Of a stretch of DNA of 38,390 nucleotides, positions 12,858 to 20,800 are shown in pieces (within the stretch, counting starts at the first letter, position 1; every line of letters starts with the position of its first letter). Source of the stretch: a virus. The stretch covers positions 1 through 38,390 of the IMG/VR virus record IMGVR_UViG_3300045999_005420. The stretch is one strand, 5' to 3'. Made by a program: the position numbers and the translations under genes. The notes beneath the pieces were generated by a model. That model did no database searches and was not told where the DNA came from. It saw only the letters and a list, made by a program, of their open reading frames with translations.

Positions 12858-13089
12858 TCCAATCGTTGAGATTGGCGACCGAATGTTTGGCGGCGATTTT
12901 ATCCGCCAAAACGACGGATCACTAATTATTCGCGACGACGCTGACGACGCCCGCGACGATATGGGCTTTCGTTTGGTTGTTCCCCGCGTTGCTTACGTCA
13001 AACGCAGCGACCCTTACGACAAGACAGATGCCGAGCAGGAAGCGTTTGCCGCTCGCGTTGTCGCCCTGCTGAACGGAGAAGACCAATGA
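12835..13089 (+). CDS. Hypothetical acidic protein (84 aa)
   Basis: The ATG at 12835 has AGGGGAG upstream and overlaps the previous gene by 23 bp. MAFRISTNPIVEIGDRMFGG DFIRQNDGSLIIRDDADD... reads as a small beta-rich acidic protein ending AFAARVVALLNGEDQ. No recognised family. Confidence 0.55.
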   Translation: MAFRISTNPIVEIGDRMFGGDFIRQNDGSLIIRDDADDARDDMGFRLVVPRVAYVKRSDPYDKTDAEQEAFAARVVALLNGEDQ

Positions 13090-13283
13090 TTGACCGTTCC
13101 GACTACACCGACCACCGCATGAAAGCGGCGCAGGCGACCAGCCAATCCACTCGCGGGTTTGACTTCCGACCGTCTGACGAGCCGCCGATGTGGTTCCGAG
13201 CCTTGGCCGAGGTGTTCCGCCCTCGCTCTCTCATCCTGTTGGCCGTGGTGGCTGGTGTCGTTTCGTTGTGGTGGCTGACGTGA
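13086..13283 (+). CDS. Small tail-anchored membrane protein (65 aa)
   Basis: ATGA overlap with the upstream gene. A polar N-terminal part (MIDRSDYTDHRMKAAQATSQ) is followed near the C-terminus by one membrane helix, SLILLAVVAGVVSLWWL (about 48-64). Probably an inner-membrane protein with its N-terminus in the cytosol. The role is unknown; its place among early accessory genes does not favour a holin. Confidence 0.6.
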   Translation: MIDRSDYTDHRMKAAQATSQSTRGFDFRPSDEPPMWFRALAEVFRPRSLILLAVVAGVVSLWWLT

Positions 13284-13570
13284 GCGCCGACGATACGGAG
13301 GCAGTTGTCAGCGAGTGGCTGGCGCTCGCCAGTGAGGTGTGGCCGCGTTGCGTTCCGGTGTCCGAGGGCGAGATCGAGGCCCTCCGCGCCCTCCTGCTCG
13401 ACTACCAGGAGCGTGGACGGGCGTTGGAGTGGATTGCGACCACTGACTTTCTCCCCGCCAAATCTGCCTCGCCGTGGTCAACCACTGAAAACGAGAATGA
13501 CATGGGGATGGGCATTGTCGCCATCCAAGAACGCGCCCGCGCCACCCTGAAAGGAAAGAGCCATGACTGA
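13280..13570 (+). CDS. Hypothetical protein (96 aa)
   Basis: GTG at 13280 shares GTGA with the preceding stop; longer readings upstream overlap the membrane-protein gene. SADDTEAVVSEWLALASEVW then SEGEIEALRALLLDYQERGR shows amphipathic helices and an acidic N-terminus. No family recognised. Confidence 0.55.
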   Translation: MSADDTEAVVSEWLALASEVWPRCVPVSEGEIEALRALLLDYQERGRALEWIATTDFLPAKSASPWSTTENENDMGMGIVAIQERARATLKGKSHD

Positions 13571-13862
13571 CCTCATCAAACGGCTGGAAGAAGCCGAGGC
13601 AGGAAGCCTTGAACTAGACGTGGCCATTTGGGACGCAATGGGTGGGTGGTCCGTGGCACACCCGCCCGCCTACACCACCTCCCTCGACGCTGCTCTTGCT
13701 CTGGCAGAGCGGCTTGGGTTGGATGGCTGGCGCCTGCTTTACGCAGCAATGTTGAACTGGAAAGCACACGACCCGCGCGGTCCGCTTTCAAAGACACTTC
13801 CGCTCGCTCTCTGCATTGCCATCCTGAAAGCCGCCGATACAGGGAGAACCGCAAATGACTGA
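13563..13862 (+). CDS. Phage ABA-sandwich-like small protein (99 aa)
   Basis: ATG at 13563, overlapping the previous gene by 8 bp. MTDLIKRLEEAEAGSLELDV AIWDAMGGWSVAHPPAYTTS then LDAALALAERLGLDGWRLLY matches the layout of small phage proteins with an ABA-sandwich fold (RLEEAxxxxxELDxxI, YTxSLDAALxL, C-terminal LPLALCIAILKAA). These are common in phages of alphaproteobacteria; their biochemical role is unknown. Confidence 0.6.
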   Translation: MTDLIKRLEEAEAGSLELDVAIWDAMGGWSVAHPPAYTTSLDAALALAERLGLDGWRLLYAAMLNWKAHDPRGPLSKTLPLALCIAILKAADTGRTAND

Positions 13863-14241
13863 CGGATTGGTCCTGGTGCCGAGAGAGCCGACAGAGGCGA
13901 TGATTGTCGCGGGGATTGCCGAGCGCCACGGCCAGCCGGTCCCCGAAGCGTGGTCGCTTGCCACCGCGAACATCTACGCCGCCATGCTCGCAGCCGCACC
14001 CCCTGTTGACGGCTGGCAACCTATAGAGACGGCTCCGAGGGATGGGACTGCGGTTGTCGGGTGGGGCTTTTTGAACAGCCGCAACGACAATGGCCCGCTT
14101 CGTTCCGCTGTTATGGTGGCCCACGTTATGCGTTACCGCAACTACGCCTCTGGCGGCGGAGACTGGGTTTCTGCTTGTCTCAGCAACGTCATCAGCCAAC
14201 ATCCAACCCACTGGATGCCGTTGCCCCAACCCCCCCAATAA
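13855..14241 (+). CDS. DUF551-like small phage protein (128 aa)
   Basis: ATG at 13855 (8-bp overlap). The N-terminal helix LVLVPREPTEAMIVAGIAER is a phage-accessory motif; the C-terminal half carries DGWQPIETAPRDGTAVVGW and ends THWMPLPQPP, the bracketing pattern of DUF551 proteins. Function of the family is unknown. It looks like a fusion of two small accessory modules joined near residue 50. Confidence 0.6.
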   Translation: MTDGLVLVPREPTEAMIVAGIAERHGQPVPEAWSLATANIYAAMLAAAPPVDGWQPIETAPRDGTAVVGWGFLNSRNDNGPLRSAVMVAHVMRYRNYASGGGDWVSACLSNVISQHPTHWMPLPQPPQ

Positions 14242-14498
14242 CGAGAGGACGGGATGATGACGATGCTGGAGAAGATGGGCGCGGTCATTGAGGCTCGCGT
14301 TCGCGCGGCAGGAGCAATCTATGATTACGACGGGAAAGAGATTGCCCGCGCCGCGCTTGAGGCTATTCGGGAGCCGAGCGACACAATGCTAAAAGATTGT
14401 GCATGGGATAGGGCCGACGGCATGAACGGCCCTAGCATCGAGGTTGCGGAATGGCAGTCGGGGATTGACGCCATCCTAAACGAGAGGACGGGATGATG
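14240..14498 (+). repeat. Repeated ribosome-site/start-codon block
   Basis: The 20 bases at 14240-14259 recur exactly at 14479-14498. The block contains AGAGGACGGG followed by ATGATG and forms the translation start of the genes at 14254 and 14493. It suggests that these starts were copied together, by duplication or recombination between small-gene cassettes. Confidence 0.7.
14254..14496 (+). CDS. Small hypothetical protein (80 aa)
   Basis: ATGATG start within the repeated start block. MMTMLEKMGAVIEARVRAAG, then IARAALEAIREPSDTMLKDC and a C-terminal EWQSGIDAILNERTG. The pattern (AARALEAIREPSxxM, W...IDAIL) is common to small proteins of alphaproteobacterial phages of unknown function. The end overlaps the next start by ATGA. 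Confidence 0.55.
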   Translation: MMTMLEKMGAVIEARVRAAGAIYDYDGKEIARAALEAIREPSDTMLKDCAWDRADGMNGPSIEVAEWQSGIDAILNERTG

Positions 14499-14756
14499 GT
14501 TCACTCCGCGCAAGGGCGCTCCGTACCCACCGAGCTTGAGGCCGATTATTTGGACACAATCGTCCGGCTGTGCAGTGCAATGTCCGCGCTCAAAGCCGAA
14601 AACGCGGCGCTGCGTCGTGATTTAGTAAAGGCGCTCAAACCGCGAAACCTGAAGCCCCTGCGGGAATCGTATGCGCGGCTGTTGCACGGCCCTCGGCGCT
14701 CCGACACGAAACGGGATTGCGCCAACGCCATCGCTGAAATAATGGTGCAGAAATGA
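14493..14756 (+). CDS. Small coiled-coil hypothetical protein (87 aa)
   Basis: ATGATG start in the second copy of the repeated start block. It contains a leucine-zipper-like helix LCSAMSALKAENAALRRDLV, followed by a basic region KALKPRNLKPLRESYARLLH. Possibly a dimeric nucleic-acid-binding protein; no family recognised. ATGA overlap downstream. Confidence 0.5.
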   Translation: MMVHSAQGRSVPTELEADYLDTIVRLCSAMSALKAENAALRRDLVKALKPRNLKPLRESYARLLHGPRRSDTKRDCANAIAEIMVQK

Positions 14757-14947
14757 CTGACACTTGGCACACCGAACTGACGCAGGACGGCGACCGCTGG
14801 TCCTTCACGCTGACGCAGAACGGCATCTGGTATAGCGGTGGGAGGAACTATCGGAGCCGTGGTGCTGCGCTCAAAGCCGCTGATTGGCACAAGTCGTGGC
14901 CAGAGCGTCCGTCGATTGCGGATGACTTGGCCGCGCTTGGATTGTGA
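14753..14947 (+). CDS. Last gene of rightward operon 2 (64 aa)
   Basis: MTDTWHTELTQDGDRWSFTL then TQNGIWYSGGRNYRSRGAAL: Trp-rich beta strands followed by a helix, resembling small phage proteins of unknown role. It ends three bases from the end of the leftward Rz1-like gene, with no visible terminator between the converging operons. Confidence 0.55.
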   Translation: MTDTWHTELTQDGDRWSFTLTQNGIWYSGGRNYRSRGAALKAADWHKSWPERPSIADDLAALGL

Positions 14948-14950
14948 CGC

Positions 14951-15232
14951 CTAGAACGGCCACCACCAGCGGCGATTCTGGCTTTCCGCGATAGCCACGA
15001 TTGCCTCCCGCTTTACATCGCACACGCGCAAATCACCGTCTTGAGCGACAATGGCGCGGCCTAGATCACCAACGGTCTGGGCCGTGCTTACGTCCACCGT
15101 AGAGACGCAAGGGGCTTTGAGGCTTTCTGGGATGACGACGTTAGCCGCCCCGGCGCACCCGGATACGCTCAAGGTCGCTGCCGAAACCAGCAGGCAGGGG
15201 AGTATCAGCGCCTTGGATTTGATCGACTGCAC
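14951..15232 (-). CDS. Rz1-like spanin lipoprotein
   Basis: 93 aa. The GTG at 15232 (AGAGGA eight bases upstream) yields a lipoprotein signal: MQSIKSKALILPCLLVSAAT then the lipobox LSVSGC. Cleavage at the Cys would anchor it in the outer membrane. It is embedded out of frame in the end of the Rz-like gene, the classic Rz/Rz1 arrangement. Its mature part (VSTAQTVGDLGRAIVAQDGD) is longer and less proline-rich than lambda Rz1. Confidence 0.7.
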   Translation of the reverse strand: MQSIKSKALILPCLLVSAATLSVSGCAGAANVVIPESLKAPCVSTVDVSTAQTVGDLGRAIVAQDGDLRVCDVKREAIVAIAESQNRRWWWPF

Positions 15233-15503
15233 GTTGCTTGTCCTCTTGCTCTTGACGGATGATGGGGGTTTCCGAGGCGACCTTATCCAGCGCCTTACCC
15301 GTGGCAGCAGCGATTGAAGCCTCGCTCTTTGCACGGCGCGCGTTGCCTCGCTCCACACAATAGGCCAGCGTGAGGCCGACAAAGATTAGCGTGATGACTA
15401 CAGCGCCAATCTGGATAACGCGGGTTCCGAGACGGTCAAGGCCGAACATCAGAGCAAACCACCAAAACCCTCGACGCAACCGCCGCCGTCTCCGATCATC
15501 CAT
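15141..15503 (-). CDS. Rz-like inner-membrane spanin
   Basis: 120 aa. A very basic N-terminus (DDRRRRRLRRGFWWF) is followed by a membrane helix IQIGAVVITLIFVGLTLAY (about 32-50) and a periplasmic helical domain RRAKSEASIAAATGKALDKV. It would pair with the Rz1-like lipoprotein to fuse inner and outer membranes at lysis. The start codon at 15503 has a poor ribosome site; the gene is separated from the lysozyme by the opposite-strand HNH gene. Confidence 0.65.
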   Translation of the reverse strand: MDDRRRRRLRRGFWWFALMFGLDRLGTRVIQIGAVVITLIFVGLTLAYCVERGNARRAKSEASIAAATGKALDKVASETPIIRQEQEDKQRAVDQIQGADTPLPAGFGSDLERIRVRRGG

Positions 15504-15513
15504 CCTTCACGTG

Positions 15514-15540
15514 TTGCCGTCGTTTTTGTTTGTGTATAAA
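15514..15540 (+). promoter_or_regulatory. Private promoter of the HNH moron
   Basis: TTGCCG at 15514-15519, 15 bp, TATAAA at 15535-15540, in an unusually T-rich stretch. The start is expected at about 15547, only two bases before the ATG at 15549, so the message would be leaderless or nearly so. The 15-bp spacing is short, so this is tentative. Confidence 0.4.
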
Positions 15541-15548
15541 CTTGGCAC

Positions 15549-16142
15549 ATGAAAATATCCTCTCTTTGCCAGTTTTGCTCATCCCCCCTTCAAACGACAG
15601 CGCAGCGGCTGGCAGACGGACGGGGGCGATATTGCTCTAGAGCGTGTAACGCCAAGGCTAACTTACTACGGAATGGCGCGACGCGCCACGGCTTGTCAGG
15701 TTCCGGGACATACAACACATGGGCTGCGATGTTGCAGCGGTGTCAGAATCCCAAGGCGACAAAATATTACGCTTATGGGGAGCGCGGGATAAGTGTTTGT
15801 GATGCATGGCAAACGTTTGCCGGATTTGTTGCTGACATGGGCGAGCGGCCCAAAGGCAAAACCCTCGACCGTATTGACGGCGAAAAAGGCTACTCGCCAG
15901 AGAACTGCCGATGGGCGACGCCATCCGAGCAATCCGAAAACCTCCGAACCGTGAAGCCTTTTCTGTTTGACGGTCAAGCGACGACTATCACCGCCCTAAG
16001 CAATCGCACAGGGATATCAAAAGCCACCCTCCGCTATCGCTTGAAGAACGGATGGAGCGAGGCCGATACCCTCACAGTTCCAACGACTAAGCGGAGTAAA
16101 GATCAGCCTCAGCTTTCCGCCGTCGCGTTAGACCAGCCATGA
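15549..16142 (+). CDS. Free-standing HNH-type homing-endonuclease-like protein (moron)
   Basis: 197 aa. N-terminal zinc site C7-x2-C10 ... C29-x3-C33 (CQFC, YCSRAC), a central TYNTWAAMLQRCQNP, YGERGISVC, FVADMGERPKGKTLDRID and YSPENCRWATPSEQ core (about 54-127), and a C-terminal DNA-binding helix-turn-helix ITALSNRTGISKATLRYRLK (147-166). This core is widespread in phages and is annotated as HNH/AP2-type endonuclease. It is the only rightward gene in the late region and its end overlaps the lysozyme gene by 56 bp, consistent with insertion as a selfish unit. Confidence 0.8.
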   Translation: MKISSLCQFCSSPLQTTAQRLADGRGRYCSRACNAKANLLRNGATRHGLSGSGTYNTWAAMLQRCQNPKATKYYAYGERGISVCDAWQTFAGFVADMGERPKGKTLDRIDGEKGYSPENCRWATPSEQSENLRTVKPFLFDGQATTITALSNRTGISKATLRYRLKNGWSEADTLTVPTTKRSKDQPQLSAVALDQP

Positions 16143-16638
16143 TTTTCGAGTCATTTTTATTCCATCTTGCGAACTGTTGCTTTGCAGCCGCGTAATCGCC
16201 CGCCTTGTGAAACCGGAGCAACGTGCTGTCATTCAGCGCCGACAAGCCAACGTTATAGGCAAACGAGACAAGTGCATCGAACTGGTTTTGCGTCGTCACC
16301 GGAGCCATGAGGGCCACGGCCTTCTCAAACCGGCCAAGGTCAGCCTGAAACCGATCATCGGCCTGCTTTTGCGTCCAGACGACACCCTTGGCGATACCAG
16401 GTCCAGTGGACCCCCAGCCAATCGTCCACGGCTTTCCGTCAACCGAGCCGGGGTCGGGATAAGCGGTCAGCTTGCACGATTCAAACGAGTGAATGAGCGC
16501 AATGCCAGCAGGACTAACGCGCTTGCCCGTTGCGGGGGCCGTGGGAGCTAATGCCGCGTTTATGGCATCAACGTCTGCCTGAGACAGCGGAGCGCCCTTG
16601 ATGGCCCTTACAGCGTCAAACAGAGCCTTATTGGTCAT
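16087..16638 (-). CDS. Endolysin, GH24 lysozyme
   Basis: 183 aa. The catalytic region SFESCKLTAYPDPGS ... KPWTIGWGS contains E53, D62 and T72, matching the Glu-Asp-Thr arrangement of T4/P22-type lysozymes. It cleaves the glycan strands of peptidoglycan. An N-terminal helical segment (residues 1-38, ALFDAVRAIKGAPLSQADVD) is extra to the catalytic domain and may bind the wall. There is no signal peptide, so release needs a holin; candidates lie immediately upstream. ATGA overlap with the gene at 16635. Confidence 0.93.
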   Translation of the reverse strand: MTNKALFDAVRAIKGAPLSQADVDAINAALAPTAPATGKRVSPAGIALIHSFESCKLTAYPDPGSVDGKPWTIGWGSTGPGIAKGVVWTQKQADDRFQADLGRFEKAVALMAPVTTQNQFDALVSFAYNVGLSALNDSTLLRFHKAGDYAAAKQQFARWNKNDSKIMAGLTRRRKAEADLYSA

Positions 16639-16940
16639 GTAGTCGTGCTTCCTGCGTTGACTTGCGCCACATCCACATCACGGCGAGCGCGGGTTGTGTT
16701 GATGGCTTCGATTGCTTTGGCACCGTAAAGCGTCGCCACTCCAAGGAAATAGGCCCCTGCAAAGATAGCCCCGTCGTTTCCGTTCTCAACCTTATTGGCA
16801 ATGACCACCGTTGCGTGAGCCGCAGCGTATGAGGTCGCTATAATGGCAAACGGCCTAGCGAGGTCGCCAATGAACGCCTTGATGCGCTCCGACATTGGAA
16901 CGGGCGGCACTTGAGTTGCGGTTACGGGGGTGTCCGTCAT
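16635..16940 (-). CDS. Putative holin (two membrane helices)
   Basis: 101 aa. Two membrane segments, ARPFAIIATSYAAAHATVVI and GAIFAGAYFLGVATLYGAKA, separated by a short polar loop, with a charged C-terminus (TTRARRDVDVAQVNAG). Placement next to the lysozyme with ATGA overlap and its size fit a holin, which triggers lysis timing. No specific family recognised. Confidence 0.6.
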   Translation of the reverse strand: MTDTPVTATQVPPVPMSERIKAFIGDLARPFAIIATSYAAAHATVVIANKVENGNDGAIFAGAYFLGVATLYGAKAIEAINTTRARRDVDVAQVNAGSTTT

Positions 16941-17125
16941 GACAGCCCTAGCACCTTCGACACCTTCGGAAGCAGAATCATCAGCACAGCGCCCGCACCA
17001 CCGGCCACGCCGTAAATCCAGATGTTAGACCTCAAAGCAGCGTCTAGTTTGGTTTCCACCGCCTCCACGCGGCGGGTCAGTTGCGCTACCCGCTCGATCA
17101 CCACGGGGAGGGTTTCGTCGCTCAT
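16937..17125 (-). CDS. Small XhlA-like membrane protein
   Basis: 62 aa. An N-terminal coiled coil (IERVAQLTRRVEAVETKLDA) precedes one membrane helix IYGVAGGAGAVLMILLPKV. This order is that of XhlA/haemolysin-like lysis-accessory proteins, which cooperate with holins. ATGA overlaps on both sides. Confidence 0.55.
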   Translation of the reverse strand: MSDETLPVVIERVAQLTRRVEAVETKLDAALRSNIWIYGVAGGAGAVLMILLPKVSKVLGLS

Positions 17126-17610
17126 CGGCTAACATGCGGCACAGCAACATCCCGCCTCCGATTAGACAACCACTGGCGAACAATATCCAACCCATGACCG
17201 GCCCCGATGAATCCGAGGGTGAGAAGCTGGACGATGAAAAATCCATTGACCGCCACAACATAAGTATAAAGTCCCGCCTCGGTGAGTTCGTGAAGCCGCC
17301 ACATGGCAATCGTGACAGCATGAAGCATGAGTTGAGCGACCAACGCGCAAACCATCACGATTTTCCACGGCTCAGGGTTTTGTTTCCAAGCGCGGTAAAT
17401 CAACACCGACAAGGCCAGATCGAGGACCGGAGCGGCTAGCATAACTTCTGGAAAGCCGAAAAGCTCCACCAGAAGATTGTTGACGACAAACACGACGGAC
17501 AGCAGCGCGCTCACCCCCATGAGGTCAGCGTATCTGCGAGGCCGAGAGACGTAAGCCCAATACGACAGGGCAAACACGCCGATCATAGCGACCAGATACC
17601 AGTACATCAT
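17122..17610 (-). CDS. Polytopic membrane protein (162 aa)
   Basis: Four to five predicted membrane segments, e.g. YWYLVAMIGVFALSYWAYV, LMGVSALLSVVFVVNNLLVE, IVMVCALVAQLMLHAVTIAM and YTYVVAVNGFFIVQLLTLGF. Ends with a basic tail (LSNRRRDVAVPHVSR). In the lysis cassette, but larger than most holins. It could be a holin, an antiholin or a superinfection-exclusion protein; no family recognised. Confidence 0.55.
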   Translation of the reverse strand: MMYWYLVAMIGVFALSYWAYVSRPRRYADLMGVSALLSVVFVVNNLLVELFGFPEVMLAAPVLDLALSVLIYRAWKQNPEPWKIVMVCALVAQLMLHAVTIAMWRLHELTEAGLYTYVVAVNGFFIVQLLTLGFIGAGHGLDIVRQWLSNRRRDVAVPHVSR

Positions 17611-17852
17611 GGCTTCACAGGGTCGTTCGGGTCATTGACCGGCGGCTTGTTCGTCCCGCCCGAGAAGGCCACGATGTTACCGCCGTCGTTAGCCACGCTG
17701 GCGATGTAAGCCGCTTCCGCAGCGCCTAGGGCATCATGCAGAGCCTTGGTCGCTTGCACGACGCGCTTGGACGCTTGGCGAGCATCCTTTGCCGCGTCCT
17801 CAAGCTCGATAATAGCCGCGCCAATGGCGTCAATGTGAACCTGGGCCGTCAT
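17607..17852 (-). CDS. Small helical protein after the tailspike (81 aa)
   Basis: ATG at 17852 after GGAG. MTAQVHIDAIGAAIIELEDA then KDARQASKRVVQATKALHDA is amphipathic helix; the C-terminus is a Pro/Asn-rich linker (NKPPVNDPNDPVKP). It might be a tail-needle or tailspike-associated helix bundle. Not recognised. Confidence 0.5.
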   Translation of the reverse strand: MTAQVHIDAIGAAIIELEDAAKDARQASKRVVQATKALHDALGAAEAAYIASVANDGGNIVAFSGGTNKPPVNDPNDPVKP

Positions 17853-17855
17853 GGG

Positions 17856-20800
17856 TTATCTCCGTTGAACGTTTACGCGCAGATTGCCGGATGCGAGGTC
17901 AATCGTCCCCGCCGTGTTGTTCGTGATGGTCACCGTAACGGTATTTGCTGCACTGACACAGCCCGTGGCCGTCAAACCGCCCCAACCCGCCGCCCCGACC
18001 GTCTGTGCAAAGCCAACGCCAGAACAATAGTCGCCCCCGCTGCACGTCACGGTGACAGTCGTCGTCGTGGTGGCCCCCGGCAAAAGCGACGGCGGATCAT
18101 AAACGACGCTGGTCTCGAACGTCGGGACGTAGGCATAAGTGCCGCCCGTAAGCAGCGTGGGAAGGCCCGGCGTGGATTTGATGTAGAGCTTGCGGTCTGC
18201 ATCGCTAAACCACAGCGCCGCGTCCTGACCCTCTTGCCCGCCGGGAATAATGACGGGGTTGAGGAACTGAGCGCCGGTCGAGAGCCATTGAGCGGAACCG
18301 TCCGTCTGAGCGCGGCCAACCCACAGCATCGTCGGGTCGCCCGTCATCACCATGTAGCCGTGACTGGTGTCGATGGTCGGAGCGACCAACGAAGGGGTAA
18401 GCGCGAGCGCCCCGTCGTTGTCGTACAGGTACATGTTATAAATGGTGCTGTTGGCCAGCGCCGGGCCACCGGATTGACCGTTTGTCGTATTGAACGCCGA
18501 CACGCCATTGTTGGACGTGGCCTGAGCTTGAATCCACTCGCCGGTCATGGACGCAACGCCGGTTCCCGAACCGTTTTGCGGGCCACGGAGCCGGAGCGGG
18601 GTTTTTGCGCCTTCACCAAACGACTGGTTAGGCCGCAAGGTCATCAAGGTCGCGGAGGTCCATGACAGGTTCATATTCTGCATGACCTGATCGAACTGAA
18701 TCCCGACAAAGCGGTTCTGTCCGAGGTGGTCAAAGTCATCCCAGAACGTGCCACGAACGCGCACGGTGTTAGGATTGGAGTTGGTGCCGGTGTATTTGAA
18801 CGCGATAGCTGGGCATTCACGCGCCCTGACTTTCGTGTTCTGCCAAAGCACCTGCGTAACGACAAACTCGCTAGCGTCGAAGTCCGCCAAGCGCCATTGC
18901 GAGAGACCAAACGGCTTATTGCCGTGGAACTGACAGCCGAAGAACAGATAGTTAATGCCGCCGCGAACGAACAAATGGCGACGGTAGCTGTTCTCCCACG
19001 TCACTTGCTCACAGATCAGCCCGATGCTGCCACCCGCCCCACCGGGGACGTACTGAGCCACGTTCTGATTAACCGTGAAGCCGCACGATTGCAGCTTGAC
19101 CAGTTGGCCCTTGCTGCTCATGCCGCCAGAGCGAGGCTCATAGTAAGCCACCTCGCCAATCGCATCGCTGGCCAGCGTGTATTGAGCCGTAACACCAGCC
19201 CCGCCACCCGTCGCCGTGCTAGACGCCGCCGTGGCTGTGATGGTGTAGGTATTGGCGTCAATCACGACGTTGATGCGATATTGCCCGTTGACCGTCACAC
19301 CACCGACAGCAGACGCTCCGGCAATAGTAACCAACGCGCCAGCCGCTGCACCGTGACCGGTATGGGTGACCGTGACAGTCGATGACCCGTTGACCGTCGC
19401 CAGCGGATTTGTACCCAAGGCGACCGGCGCGGGAAGGCCAGAAACCCACGTCCCCCACGTTGCCGCGCTGACTGCAACCGGCACGGTGTCATCGGTAAAC
19501 AGACGGAGTGTGGTGCTGGTCGGGGACGGCCCCACGGTATAAACGGTGTCATTGGCCTGCCACATCGGGCTTACCATGACGACAGCGCCGCCACCGCCCG
19601 TTGCCGTGCTGGTCGCATCCGACGACGCGATAATGGTGAACGTGTTGGTAAGCACCGAACTGATCGGATAGCTACCCGACACGGTAATGCCACCCGTAGC
19701 GGTCGCGCCCGAGAACGTCACCACATCCCCGACAGACAGGCCGTGAGCCGTGTCCGCAATCGTGACAATGGGCGAGCCGCTTGTGGTGCTGATCGGATCA
19801 GCGCCAAGCGTTTCCGTCTTGAGGACGCCGAACATCTTGATCTTGATGCGGGCGTTAATCGTGACACCTGCGCCACCACCCGTTGCGGTACTCGTAGCAT
19901 CCGAGCCGTGCGTGATGATGATGCTGGTCGGGTTGGCCTGCTGAATGACGTAATCGCCGCTCAGGGTAATGCCACCGACTGCGGTTGCGCCGCTGATGCT
20001 GATTTGCTGGCCAGCGATGTAGTTGCTGGTTCCTGTGAGCGCGATGGTGACGCGAGCCGAACCGTTGACGGTCGAGATGGGATTGTTGCCCATCACCCGA
20101 ACCGGCACGAACGGATGCGCCGTGGCAGTCGGGAACGTCTGCGGCATTTGGTTGAGGTTGAGCGTAAGCGTCGCCTCGCCCGCGACATCTGCCAGATTGG
20201 TGACGGTGAAATATTCGTTTCGCCCGCATCCCTGAATGAAGACGTTGCGTAGTTGGGTGAACGAGCCTTCATTGCGCCCGGTCGCGCCCGTGGCGTCGAA
20301 GCCGAACCCGTATCCACCCGTACCGCAAGCCTCAATCCAGACGCTATCAAACGTGGCACAGTTCCAGCCGTCATCGACAAACTCGCCGTTGACCATGCGG
20401 ATTGCACTACCGGTCAGCGCACGGATATGAACCTGCGAGAACTGAAGCTGGTAGCTGTTGAAAATCTCAAACGCGGATGAGTTGGCAACACTACCCGCGC
20501 CGACAATAGCAAGGTTCTGGACCCGCATCCCCATCTGAGCGCGGAAGGCATACGGAACCGGATTGGTCACGTTGCAATAGAACATGGCATTATTGGCCAC
20601 GCGGCATTGGATGCGCGTCTCCACCATGCCGTCACCGACAAGCCACATACCCGGCGCGAACGCTCCGACAGCCTTGGCAGGGTTCACGTCAATCCATGCA
20701 AACGGCTCAACGCGGATTTGCGAGGTGATGAGGTAATCCCCGCCAGGGACATACACCGCGCGACCGTGAGCAAAGTTGATGGCATTACGGAAAGCCACCG

